NCBI RefSeq assembly: GCF_001552135.1
Contig: NZ_BCQP01000033.1
Span: forward strand, 1-42,927
Direction: 5' to 3'
DNA length: 42,927 nt
Source of the DNA: Actinomadura chibensis NBRC 106107
GTDB taxonomy: Bacteria > Actinomycetota > Actinomycetes > Streptosporangiales > Streptosporangiaceae
Every line of letters begins with the position of its first letter. The stretch's first letter is position 1. A model generated the notes under the pieces. The model did not search any database and had not been told where the DNA came from. It saw nothing but the letters and a program-made list of their open reading frames with translations. The position numbers and the translations under genes are program-made. Below are positions 16,994-24,601 of this stretch, piece by piece.

Positions 16994-17913
16994 AGAAGCT
17001 CTGGCCCCGGCTGCGCCTGCTCGCGGGCGTCGGCATCCTCGGCGGGCTGGTCTGGTGGCACAGCACCGGCGCCTTCCTGGACGCCCTCCGCGCCATCGAC
17101 GGGCGCTCCCTGCTCATCGCCCTCGGCATCGGGCTGGCGACCACCGTGCTGAGCGCGGCGCGCTGGCGCCTGGTCGCCGGGCGGCTCGGCGTCCGGCTGC
17201 CCCTCGGCTGGGCCGTCGCGGACTACTACAAGGCCCAGTTCCTCAACGCGGTACTGCCCGCCGGGGTCCTCGGGGACGTCCACCGGGCCGTGAACCAGGG
17301 GCGGTGGTCGGGCGCAGGCGGAGTGCGCGCCGTGTTTCTCGAACGGGTGATGGGGCAGGCCGTCCCGGTGCTGGTGGGGGTCGTCGTCCTGTTCACGCAG
17401 CCCGCCGTGCTGTCGGTGATGACGCCCGTGCTGATCGGGATCGGGGTCGTGCTGAGCGTGCTGCTCGCCCTCGCCCGCTGGCGGCACCGGGCCCTCGCCG
17501 CGACGCTCGCCGACGCCCGGTCCGTCCTGGACGCCTGGCCCGCCGTCGCCGCGCTGTCGGCCGCCGCCCTCGCCGGGCACCTGACGCTGTTCGTCGTCGC
17601 CGCCCGCCTCGCCGGGGCGACCGCGCCGCTCCTGGACCTGCTGCCCCTGCTGCTGCTGGCGCTGCTCGTGATGATGCTGCCGGTGAACGTCGGCGGCTGG
17701 GGGCCGCGGGAGGCCGTCCTCGCCGTCGCGTTCGGGGCCGCCGGGCTCGGCTCAGCGCAGGGGCTGACCGTCGCCGTCGTCTACGGCGTGCTGACCTTCG
17801 TCGCGTGCCTGCCGGGCGCGGCCGTCCTGCCCCTGAAGCGCCGCCAGGCACCCCCCGAACGCCGCGACGAGGCTGCCGAGCGCGTCCCGGCCCTTGCCGG
17901 CGCTCGCCAGTGA
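16990..17913 (+). CDS. Lysylphosphatidylglycerol synthase TM-region (flippase-like) family protein
   Basis: A 307-residue integral membrane protein starting at GTG 16990 (GTGA overlap). It has about seven or eight hydrophobic segments and the family landmarks LSAARWRLVAGRLG, DYYKAQFLNAVLPAGVLGDVHRA, VFLERVMGQ and PVNVGGWGPREAV. This is the flippase-like domain of MprF (formerly UPF0104/AglD2) without the synthase domain. Stand-alone copies usually sit in clusters that make lipid-linked sugars or glycolipids and are believed to move these across the membrane. It ends the plus-strand unit, and its last 162 bases overlap the 3' end of the creatininase gene on the other strand. Confidence 0.82.
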   Translation: MKKLWPRLRLLAGVGILGGLVWWHSTGAFLDALRAIDGRSLLIALGIGLATTVLSAARWRLVAGRLGVRLPLGWAVADYYKAQFLNAVLPAGVLGDVHRAVNQGRWSGAGGVRAVFLERVMGQAVPVLVGVVVLFTQPAVLSVMTPVLIGIGVVLSVLLALARWRHRALAATLADARSVLDAWPAVAALSAAALAGHLTLFVVAARLAGATAPLLDLLPLLLLALLVMMLPVNVGGWGPREAVLAVAFGAAGLGSAQGLTVAVVYGVLTFVACLPGAAVLPLKRRQAPPERRDEAAERVPALAGARQ

Positions 17914-18522
17914 CGGGCGCCCGATGACCCCGGAGGCGGTGTAGGGGGCCATCCCCAGGGTCAGCAGGGACCGCCGGTCACCGGCCAGGTGATCGGCGGT
18001 CTCGTAGCCGTCCCGCACCAGCTCGGGATGGGCGTGCAGCAGGATCGACGTCTCCAGCTCGCCGGCGTGCATGTCGGCGTCGCCGCCGGTCTCCATGCCC
18101 GCCGCTCTCCGGGCGTCCTCCCACTCGTCCAGGCCGGGGAACAGGGCCATGTCGCCGTGCGCCTCCTGCACCGCGTTCCCGAGGACGTAGTTGCCGCCGT
18201 GCCCGTTCACCAGCACGAGCTTCGGGACCCCGGCCCGGCGCAGCGACTCGGCGACGTCCCGCACGAGCGCGTGCAGGGTCGCCGCCGAGATGCTCACCGT
18301 TCCGGGCCAGGCCGCGTGCTCATGCGAGCACGAGATCGTCACGGGCGGGAGCGTCCGCACCGGGTGCGCCTTCGCGATCTCCGCCGCGATCGTGCAGGCG
18401 ATCACCGTGTCCGTCGCCAGCGGCAGGAACGGGCCGTGCTGCTCGTGGCTCCCGACCGGCAGCACCGCCACCGGGACGTCCGGAACCTCCGAGCTCGTGT
18501 GCGTCGGCAGCATGTCCACCAC
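17752..18522 (-). CDS. Creatininase-family amidohydrolase (ArfB/MftE/creatininase type)
   Basis: A 256-residue metal-dependent amidohydrolase. All ligands of the family are present: Glu27 and His29 in SHEQHG, Asp38 in ATDT, the NGHGGN loop and the H-A-G-E pair in DMHAGELET. The natural N-terminus fits GTG 18522 or ATG 18513 (MLPTHTS). The family includes creatininase, the mycofactocin peptidase MftE and ArfB, which removes the formyl group from the pyrimidine made by archaeal GTP cyclohydrolase III. Because the facing ribA variant is predicted to make this same formylated pyrimidine, an ArfB-like role is attractive but inferred. The start lies about 200 bp inside the PAP2 gene and the tail overlaps the opposite gene; the last ~27 residues (Gln/Arg/Asp-rich) are not part of the fold. 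Confidence 0.85.
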   Translation of the reverse strand: MVDMLPTHTSSEVPDVPVAVLPVGSHEQHGPFLPLATDTVIACTIAAEIAKAHPVRTLPPVTISCSHEHAAWPGTVSISAATLHALVRDVAESLRRAGVPKLVLVNGHGGNYVLGNAVQEAHGDMALFPGLDEWEDARRAAGMETGGDADMHAGELETSILLHAHPELVRDGYETADHLAGDRRSLLTLGMAPYTASGVIGRPSLASAGKGRDALGSLVAAFGGCLAALQGQDGRARQARDEGQHAVDDGDGQPLR

Positions 18523-19225
18523 CCTGCCGCATCCGCTCCGCGACCGCGACCAGCGCCATCGCCCCGGCCAGCAGGACGGCGGCGACGAGGCCGTCCGTCC
18601 AGTAGTGGTTGGCCGTCACCACGACCACGAACACCGTGACCGGCGCGTGGAGCGCGACCGCCCAGCGCCACCGGCTCCGCGACACCCGCAGCACCGTCAC
18701 CGCGACCAGGACCGCCCACCCGATGTGCAGCGACGGCATCGCCGCGTACTGGTTCGCGATCCCGTCCGCCGCCGCCGGATACGCCGACGGCCCCACCGTC
18801 AGCATCGTGTCGACGGCCCCCACCCCGGCGAGCCGCGGCGGCGCCAGCGGGAACAGCATGTGCACGACGAGCCCCGCCGCCGTCAGCACCACCAGCTCGT
18901 TCCGCACCCTCCGGTAGGACGACCGGTGCCGCGCGTAGACCCAGACCAGCAGCAGCGCCGTCCCGGGGAAGTGCACGCTCACGTAGTACACGTTCGCCAA
19001 GAACGCGGTGTGGTCCCACCCGAGCGCCCAATGCTGGAAGCCGACCTCGCTCGGCAGCCACCCGCGCTCGAACCCCCACAGCCACTTCGCGTTCGACAGG
19101 GCCTCACCCGGACCGTGCTGGACGAGCGTCCGCCCCCATTTGTAGAACGCGAACAAGGCCAGCAGCAGCCCCACCTCGGTCAGCAGCGGCCGCGCCCTGC
19201 CCGCCCGCATCGCCACGCTCGCCAT
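18320..19225 (-). CDS. PAP2-family (Aur1-like) membrane phosphatase/phosphotransferase
   Basis: A membrane protein of 301 residues as read, with about six hydrophobic segments. ATG 19225 is preceded by GGGGAGGA. The PAP2 motifs are PSLHIGW (His167) and ATANHYWTD.G style His207...Asp211; the first motif (KxxxxxxRP) is absent, as in the Aur1/inositolphosphotransferase branch. A related domain forms the N-terminus of the fusion at 32881. The membrane domain ends near base 18540, but no stop occurs in frame until 18320, so about 200 bp overlaps the creatininase gene; the last ~65 residues are low-complexity Gly/Arg/Ala and look like non-selected translation. A frameshift in the sequence or a real overlap are both possible. 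Probably removes phosphate from a lipid or polyprenyl phosphate. Confidence 0.8.
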   Translation of the reverse strand: MASVAMRAGRARPLLTEVGLLLALFAFYKWGRTLVQHGPGEALSNAKWLWGFERGWLPSEVGFQHWALGWDHTAFLANVYYVSVHFPGTALLLVWVYARHRSSYRRVRNELVVLTAAGLVVHMLFPLAPPRLAGVGAVDTMLTVGPSAYPAAADGIANQYAAMPSLHIGWAVLVAVTVLRVSRSRWRWAVALHAPVTVFVVVVTANHYWTDGLVAAVLLAGAMALVAVAERMRQGGGHAADAHELGGSGRPGGGAAGREPRAARPVPAAGDGHGDRLHDRGGDREGAPGADAPARDDLVLA

Positions 19226-19334
19226 TCGTCCTCCCCGTATCGGTCGCCTCGCCGTCCATGACAACCTTCGCGTCCGACATTCCAGGAAGCACTGGCCCCA
19301 ACCACCCCTCGCCCGAAGGGAAAACCCCCATCCG

Positions 19335-19357
19335 AAGGTGGAGCTAACCCCACCCTT
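19335..19357 (-). terminator. Possible terminator hairpin downstream of the quinone oxidoreductase
   Basis: AAGGTGG (19335-19341) can pair with CCACCCTT (19350-19357) with one bulge, and on the minus strand it is followed within 15 bases by GGTTTTCC. Weak but well placed between two same-strand genes. Confidence 0.3.
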
Positions 19358-19417
19358 TCGCGCTTCGAGATCACGCCGCCCAGGTCAGCGGGCTCCCTAC
19401 GGGTTGGTCCCGATGGG

Positions 19418-20371
19418 CTAGGGGAGCAGGAGGGTCTTGGCGAGGACGGTCCGGTTCTCGATCGCCGTGTGCGCGTCGGCGGCGCGTTCGAGGGGGAAGG
19501 TCTGGCCGATGACGGGGCCGAGGACGCCTTCGGCGGCCTTCGCCAGGGCCTTGCGGAGGAGGCGGATCCGTTCGTCCCTGCCGATCTGGACGTCCTGGAT
19601 GCCGCGGAGCGTGATGCCTCGGCGTCCGGCCTCTTCCGGGTCGGCCGCGGTGAAGCCGCCCAGGGTCGCGCCGTGGGCGGAGAACGTGCCGCCGTCGGCG
19701 GTCGCGCCGAACGCGGCGAGGCCGATCCGGTCGCCGACCCCGTCGAAGACGGTGTCGGCCTGCCCGCGGATCTCGTCCGCCCAGCCGGGCTCGGAGTAGT
19801 CGAGGACGATGTCCGCGCCCAGTTCGCGGGCCAGTTCCAGCTTGCGCGCGCCGCGCGCCGCGGCGGCGACCCGGGCGCCCACCGCGTGCGCGAGCCGGAC
19901 GAGCAGCACGCCCATCCCGCCGGTCGCGCCCACCACGAGGACGGTCTCCCCGGCCTTGACCCCGGCGGCCTCGAAGACGCACAGCGCGGTGACGCCGTCG
20001 TGCAGCAGCGCCGCCGCCTCGTTCTGGCCCACCCCGTCCGGGACGGGAACCACGGCGTCCAGCGGGACGGCGACCCGCTCGGCGTAGGCGCCGCCATCGA
20101 CGGAGACCACGACGCGCCGTCCGACCCAGGCGGGGTCCACGTCCGGACCGGCGGCGGTCACGACACCGGCCCCGCCACCCCCCGGCACGTACGGCGGCCG
20201 CACGTCGAAGAACTCCTTGGCGAGGCCCGCGCGGATGCGCGTCTCCACGAACAGGGTGTCCACGGCGTCCATGCCGACCACGACCCGCCCGGGGCCGGCC
20301 GCCGGATCCGGCGCGTCCCGGACCTCCAGCACCCGAGGCCCGCCGAACTCCCTGACTTCGATCACCCGCAT
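19418..20371 (-). CDS. NADPH:quinone oxidoreductase (MDR family), SoxR target
   Basis: A 317-residue zinc-free MDR quinone reductase. Start ATG 20371 has AAGGGGGGA at good spacing; an in-frame ATG at 20389 is nearly at the predicted transcript start and is less likely. The N-terminal MRVIEVREFGGPRVLEVRD, the nucleotide loop VLVVGATGGMGVLLVRLAHAVGA, and KLELARELGAD are characteristic. It reduces quinones or other redox-cycling compounds with NADPH. The promoter carries a SoxR box, and S. coelicolor SoxR controls a comparable oxidoreductase (SCO4266, from memory), so induction by redox-active antibiotics is expected. It is a single-gene unit. Confidence 0.9.
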   Translation of the reverse strand: MRVIEVREFGGPRVLEVRDAPDPAAGPGRVVVGMDAVDTLFVETRIRAGLAKEFFDVRPPYVPGGGGAGVVTAAGPDVDPAWVGRRVVVSVDGGAYAERVAVPLDAVVPVPDGVGQNEAAALLHDGVTALCVFEAAGVKAGETVLVVGATGGMGVLLVRLAHAVGARVAAAARGARKLELARELGADIVLDYSEPGWADEIRGQADTVFDGVGDRIGLAAFGATADGGTFSAHGATLGGFTAADPEEAGRRGITLRGIQDVQIGRDERIRLLRKALAKAAEGVLGPVIGQTFPLERAADAHTAIENRTVLAKTLLLP

Positions 20372-20398
20372 GCCGGGTCCCCCCTTCATCGGACGCCC

Positions 20399-20429
20399 AG
20401 TCTTCTTCCTCAACCAAACTTGAGGTCAA
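20399..20429 (-). promoter_or_regulatory. SoxR box within a 19-bp-spaced MerR-type promoter
   Basis: CCTCAACCAAACTTGAGG at 20408-20425 has both perfect 6-bp arms of the SoxR box (CCTCAA and TTGAGG, 6 bp apart). On the minus strand it sits between a -35 TTGACC (20424-20429) and a -10 AAGACT (20399-20404) with the long 19-bp spacer that MerR-family activators untwist. It points at the quinone oxidoreductase gene. Confidence 0.88.
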
Positions 20430-20483
20430 GCGGCCCCGGCGGTATCCCGGCTCCATCGCCGGACGGCAAGCGCCGGGCATGGG

Positions 20484-21605
20484 TCAGACGGCGGCGTCGA
20501 TGGCGGCGGGGGAGAGGAGGTGGGTTAGGGCCATGGCGGCGCAGCCGGTGAGGCCCGCTTGCTCGCCGAGGCGGCTGGGCTCGATGCGGAGGCTGCGGGT
20601 GGCGAGGGCCGTGGAGCGCTGGTAGACGACCTCGCGCAGGCCCGCGATCAGCGGCTCGTCCGCGCCGACCAGGTCGCCGCCGAGGACGACGACCGCCGGG
20701 TTGAGGAGGTTGACGGCGGTGGCGACGACCTCGCCGATGCGGCGTCCGGCGTCGCGGAGGAGGGCGACGGTGGCGGGGTCGCCGGCGCGGGCCAGCGCGG
20801 CGAGCCCGGCCAGGTCGTCGGCGGGGGAGCGGGCGAGCAGGGCGCCGCCCCCGGCGATCGCCTCGACGCAGTTGACGTTGCCGCAGCGGCACGGCGCCTG
20901 GACGGGCGCGGAGACCGGCACGTGGCCGAGCTCGCCCGCCGCGCCGAGCGCGCCCCGCTGGATCCGGCCGCCCGCGATCAGCCCCGCGCCGATGCCGGTG
21001 GACACCTTGACGAACAGCAGGTCGTCGACGCCGGGGTGGGCGCGGTGCTCGCCGAGGGCGGCGGCGTTGACCTCGTTGTCCAGGTAGGCGGGGACGCCGA
21101 AGCGGGCGGCGATCGGGGGGCCGACCTCGACGCCGTCCCAGCGTCCCGGGGCGTGCTCGACGGCGTCGGGGACGCCGAGCCCGACGCCCCGCACCGTCGC
21201 CGCGCCGATCCCGGACGCGGCGAGCAGCGCCTCCCACTCGTCCAGCAGGCGGGGGAGCGTCTTGCCGGGGGACGTGTCGGCCGGGGGCCCGTCGGCGCGG
21301 GCGAGGACCGTCCCGGCGAGGTCGCACACTGCGAGCTGGCCGCGCGACTGGCCGAGGTTCGCGACGAGGACGGTCCCGCCCGCCGCGTTGAACTCCAGCC
21401 GGGCCGGGGGCCGCCCGCCGGTGGACGGCCCGTCGGCGCGCTCCACGACGAGGCCGCGCGCGATGAGGGCGGCGACGCGGGACGCGACCGCCGGGCGGGA
21501 CAGCCCGGTGATCCGCCCCAGCTCGGCGCGGGTGGCGACGCCGTCCTCCCGGATCAGCCGGAGCAGGTCGCCTGCGGTGGACGGACGCGTGACGGGGCGC
21601 GGCAT
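20484..21605 (-). CDS. ROK-family transcriptional regulator
   Basis: A 373-residue ROK repressor (NagC/XylR type). N-terminal winged helix-turn-helix VATRAELGRITGLSRPAVASRVAALIARG is followed by a sugar kinase-like fold with the ROK zinc signature GELGHVP...PCRCGNVNCVEAIAGG, DNEVNAA and GGDLVGADEPL. ATG 21605 is used; an in-frame TTG at 21617 is an alternative. It is divergent from edd with 153 bp between, so it most likely controls the Entner-Doudoroff operon and itself. Whether it keeps glucokinase activity is unclear; proteins with an HTH usually only sense sugar. Confidence 0.9.
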   Translation of the reverse strand: MPRPVTRPSTAGDLLRLIREDGVATRAELGRITGLSRPAVASRVAALIARGLVVERADGPSTGGRPPARLEFNAAGGTVLVANLGQSRGQLAVCDLAGTVLARADGPPADTSPGKTLPRLLDEWEALLAASGIGAATVRGVGLGVPDAVEHAPGRWDGVEVGPPIAARFGVPAYLDNEVNAAALGEHRAHPGVDDLLFVKVSTGIGAGLIAGGRIQRGALGAAGELGHVPVSAPVQAPCRCGNVNCVEAIAGGGALLARSPADDLAGLAALARAGDPATVALLRDAGRRIGEVVATAVNLLNPAVVVLGGDLVGADEPLIAGLREVVYQRSTALATRSLRIEPSRLGEQAGLTGCAAMALTHLLSPAAIDAAV

Positions 21606-21688
21606 CCGGCCAGTCAAGCACGCCCGTATTCAGTACGTCCAGGTCGCGCAACTGCCAGGCTTTTGTAAGCAGATATTCAAAAGTCGGC

Positions 21689-21718
21689 TTGTGTGCGTTA
21701 CGTATGTCTCGGTAGCTT
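21689..21718 (+). promoter_or_regulatory. Possible edd operon promoter
   Basis: -35 TTGTGT (21689-21694) and -10 TAGCTT (21713-21718) with an 18-bp spacer in a markedly AT-richer stretch of the divergent rok/edd gap. The leader to the edd ATG is about 35 nt. Only moderate matches to consensus. Confidence 0.4.
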
Positions 21719-21758
21719 GACCATCCGGAGAAGCGAACCCCCTGGTCTGGAGCGTTCT

Positions 21759-23582
21759 ATGGCTGTCCATCCCGTGGTGGCGGAAGTGACCCGGCGCGTC
21801 GCCGCGCGGAGCGCCGGGTCGCGCGGCGCCTACCTGGCCCGGATCCGGGACGCCCGGACGCAGGGCCCCGCGCGCGGCGGCATGGGCTGCGCGAACCTCG
21901 CCCACGGCTTCGCGGCCTGCGGCGTCCAGGACAAGCTGTGGCTGCGCGGCGACGTCACGCCCAACATCGCGATCGTGTCGGCGTACAACGACATGCTGTC
22001 CGCGCACCAGCCGCTGAAGGACTACCCGGACGTCCTGAAGGGCGCGATCCGCGCGGCGGGCGGGACGGCGCAGTTCGCGGGCGGCGTCCCCGCGATGTGC
22101 GACGGGATCACGCAGGGCCGCGCGGGCATGGAGCTGTCGCTGTTCAGCCGGGACGTGGTGGCGATGGCGACGGCGGTGGCGCTGTCCCACGACATGTTCG
22201 ACGGGGCGCTGCTGCTCGGCGTGTGCGACAAGATCGTCCCGGGGCTGGTGATCGGGGCGCTGTCGTTCGGGCACCTGCCGGTGATCCTGGTGCCCGCCGG
22301 GCCGATGGCGTCCGGGCTGCCGAACGGGGAGAAGGCGAAGGTCCGCAAGCGGTTCGCGGCGGGCGAGATCGGCCGCGAGCAGTTGCTCGCGGCCGAGGCC
22401 GCGTCCTACCACTCGCCCGGCACCTGCACCTTCTACGGGACGGCCAACTCCAACCAGCTCCTCATGGAGGTCATGGGCCTGCACCTGCCGGGGGCGAGCT
22501 TCGTCCCGCCGGACACGAAGCTGCGGGAGGCGCTGACCGAGGCGGCCGGACGGCGCGTCCTGAAGCTCACGAACCTGGCCGAGGAGTACACCCCGGTCGG
22601 CGAGCTGCTGGACGAGCGCGCCTTCGTCAACGGCGTCGTCGCGCTGCTCGCCACGGGCGGGTCGACGAACCACACGCTGCATCTCGTCGCGATGGCCGCG
22701 GCCGCCGGGATCGAGCTGACCTGGGACGACTTCGACGAGCTGTCCGCCGTGACGCCGCTGCTGACCCGCCTCTACCCGAACGGGACGGCCGATGTGAACC
22801 ACTTCCACGCGGCGGGCGGCACGGCGTTCCTCATCGGCGAGCTGATCGACGCCGGGCTCCTGCACGAGGACGCCCGCACGGTCGGCGGCGCCACCCTCGC
22901 CGCCTACCGCCGGGTGCCGGAGTTCGCGGGCGGCACGGTCGAATGGCGGGAGGCCCCCGGCGAGTCGGGCGACCGGAACGTCCTGCGCCCGGTCGCGGAC
23001 CCGTTCGACACCCACGGCGGACTGCACACCGTCCGGGGCAACCTCGGCCGGGCCGTCGTCAAGGTGTCGGCGGTGCGCCCCGAGCACCGGACGATCGAGG
23101 CCCCGGCCCGCGTGTTCGACTCGCAGGAACACCTCCAGCGCGCGTTCGCCGCCGGGGAGCTGGACCGGGACGTCGTCGCGGTCGTCCGCAACCAGGGGCC
23201 GCGCGCCAACGGCATGCCCGAGCTGCACCGGCTGACGCCGCCGCTGTCCGTCCTTCAAGACCGCGGACACCGCGTCGCGCTGGTGACGGACGGCCGCATG
23301 TCCGGCGCGTCCGGGGCGGTCCCGGCCGCGATCCACGTGTCGCCGGAGGCGGCGGCGGGCGGGCCGCTCGCCCGCGTCCGCGACGGGGACCTCGTCCGGC
23401 TCGACGCCGACGCGGGGGTGCTGGAGGTCCTCGTCCCGGACGAGGAGTTCGCCGCCCGCGAACCCGCGTCCGACACCCTGTCCGACACCGCGTCCGACAC
23501 CTGGGGGACGGGACGCGAGCTGTTCCGCGCCTTCCGCCACGCCGTCGGCCCGGCGGAGCGCGGCGCGGGGGTCTTCGCGTGA
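21759..23582 (+). CDS. edd: 6-phosphogluconate dehydratase (Entner-Doudoroff)
   Basis: A 607-residue dehydratase of the IlvD/Edd family, which turns 6-phosphogluconate into 2-keto-3-deoxy-6-phosphogluconate. ATG 21759 begins MAVHPVVAEVTRRVAARS, the normal Edd N-terminus, with CTGGAG upstream. Landmarks: GGMGCANLAHG, NIAIVSAYNDMLSAHQPLKDYP, the iron-sulfur cysteine regions AMCDGITQG and GVCDKIVPG, TCTFYGTANSNQ, LLATGGSTNHTLH, and TDGRMSGASG near the C-terminus. The Edd (rather than IlvD or sugar acid dehydratase) call is firm because glk and eda follow. Near the 3' end a short tandem repeat encodes SDT-L-SDT-A-SDT-W. GTGA overlap with glk. Confidence 0.95.
   Translation: MAVHPVVAEVTRRVAARSAGSRGAYLARIRDARTQGPARGGMGCANLAHGFAACGVQDKLWLRGDVTPNIAIVSAYNDMLSAHQPLKDYPDVLKGAIRAAGGTAQFAGGVPAMCDGITQGRAGMELSLFSRDVVAMATAVALSHDMFDGALLLGVCDKIVPGLVIGALSFGHLPVILVPAGPMASGLPNGEKAKVRKRFAAGEIGREQLLAAEAASYHSPGTCTFYGTANSNQLLMEVMGLHLPGASFVPPDTKLREALTEAAGRRVLKLTNLAEEYTPVGELLDERAFVNGVVALLATGGSTNHTLHLVAMAAAAGIELTWDDFDELSAVTPLLTRLYPNGTADVNHFHAAGGTAFLIGELIDAGLLHEDARTVGGATLAAYRRVPEFAGGTVEWREAPGESGDRNVLRPVADPFDTHGGLHTVRGNLGRAVVKVSAVRPEHRTIEAPARVFDSQEHLQRAFAAGELDRDVVAVVRNQGPRANGMPELHRLTPPLSVLQDRGHRVALVTDGRMSGASGAVPAAIHVSPEAAAGGPLARVRDGDLVRLDADAGVLEVLVPDEEFAAREPASDTLSDTASDTWGTGRELFRAFRHAVGPAERGAGVFA
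23469..23501 (+). repeat. Short in-frame tandem repeat in edd
   Basis: TCCGACACC occurs three times at an exact 12-base period (23469, 23481, 23493), encoding Ser-Asp-Thr three times in the C-terminal region of Edd. Length change by whole repeats would keep the frame. Confidence 0.85.
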
Positions 23583-24601
23583 CCGGGCCGCGCGGCGCCT
23601 GGCTGATCGCCGACGTCGGCGGCACCAACGCCCGGTTCGCGCTGGTCGACGGCCCGGACGGCGCCCCCTACCGGATCAGGTCGCTGCCGACCCGCGAGCA
23701 CGCCGGGCTCGCCGAGGCGGCCGCCGCCTACCTCGCCCGGTACGCGCCGGACGTCCGGCCGACCGCCGCGTGCCTCGCGGTCGCCGGACCGGTCGCCGGC
23801 GGGACGTTCCACCTCACCAACGCGGGCTGGCCCAAGGGCACGCCGGAGGAGGTGCGGGCCCGGCTCGGCGTCCCGTACCTGGACGTCCTCAACGACTTCG
23901 AGGCGCTCGCCCTCGCCCTGCCGCGCCTGGGCGGGGACGACCTGGTCCCGATCGGCGGCGGGAGCCCGAGCCCGGACGCGCCGAAGGCCGTCGTCGGGCC
24001 GGGCACCGGGCTGGGCGTCGCGGGGCTCGTCCCGACGCCGTCCGGGTGGGTGCCGCTGGCCGGGGAGGGCGGGCAGGTCGACGTCCCCGCCGCGACCGAC
24101 CGGGAACTGGACGTCGCGCGCCTCCTCCGCAAGGTGAAGGGCACGGCGACCGCCGAGTACCTGCTGTCCGGGGCGGGCCTGGCCCGCATCCACCGCTACC
24201 TCGCCGCGCTCGACGGCGCGGACGCCCCCGGCCTCACCGCCGAGGAGATCACCGAGCGCCGCGACGACCCGCGCTGCGCCGAGGCCCTCGGGATGTTCTG
24301 CGCGCTGCTCGGCTCGCTCGCCGGGAACGTCGCGCTGACGCTCGGCGCCCGCGGCGGCGTCTACCTCGGCGGCGGGATCCTGCCGCGCGTCGCCGACGTG
24401 CTCGGCGGCAGCGCGTTCCGCGAGCGCTTCGAGGGGAAGCCACCCCTGGAGGAGTACATGCGCGGCATCCCGACCGCGCTGATCGTCCATCCGGCCCCGG
24501 CGCTCGCCGGGGCCGCCGCCCGGCTCGCGCAGAGCCTGCCCGACCCGCAAGCCCCGCCCGCCACGGCCACCTCGCATCCGACCGACCTGGAGCCCGCATG
24601 A
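23579..24601 (+). CDS. glk: Glucokinase (Glk family)
   Basis: A 340-residue glucokinase of the non-ROK bacterial family, starting at GTG 23579 and coupled to edd. Phosphate loop LIADVGGTNARFALVDG at the N-terminus, then CLAVAGPVAGGTFHLTNAGWP, LNDFEALALALP, the GPGTGLGVAGL phosphate-2 motif, EGGQVDVPA, and GGVYLGGGILPR near the C-terminus are all typical. It phosphorylates glucose with ATP, feeding glucose released by BglC. Many actinomycetes use a ROK glucokinase, so a Glk-type copy inside the Entner-Doudoroff operon is notable and recalls proteobacterial edd-glk-eda clusters. The last ~25 residues are a Pro/Ala/Thr tail. Confidence 0.92.
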   Translation: MTGPRGAWLIADVGGTNARFALVDGPDGAPYRIRSLPTREHAGLAEAAAAYLARYAPDVRPTAACLAVAGPVAGGTFHLTNAGWPKGTPEEVRARLGVPYLDVLNDFEALALALPRLGGDDLVPIGGGSPSPDAPKAVVGPGTGLGVAGLVPTPSGWVPLAGEGGQVDVPAATDRELDVARLLRKVKGTATAEYLLSGAGLARIHRYLAALDGADAPGLTAEEITERRDDPRCAEALGMFCALLGSLAGNVALTLGARGGVYLGGGILPRVADVLGGSAFRERFEGKPPLEEYMRGIPTALIVHPAPALAGAAARLAQSLPDPQAPPATATSHPTDLEPA

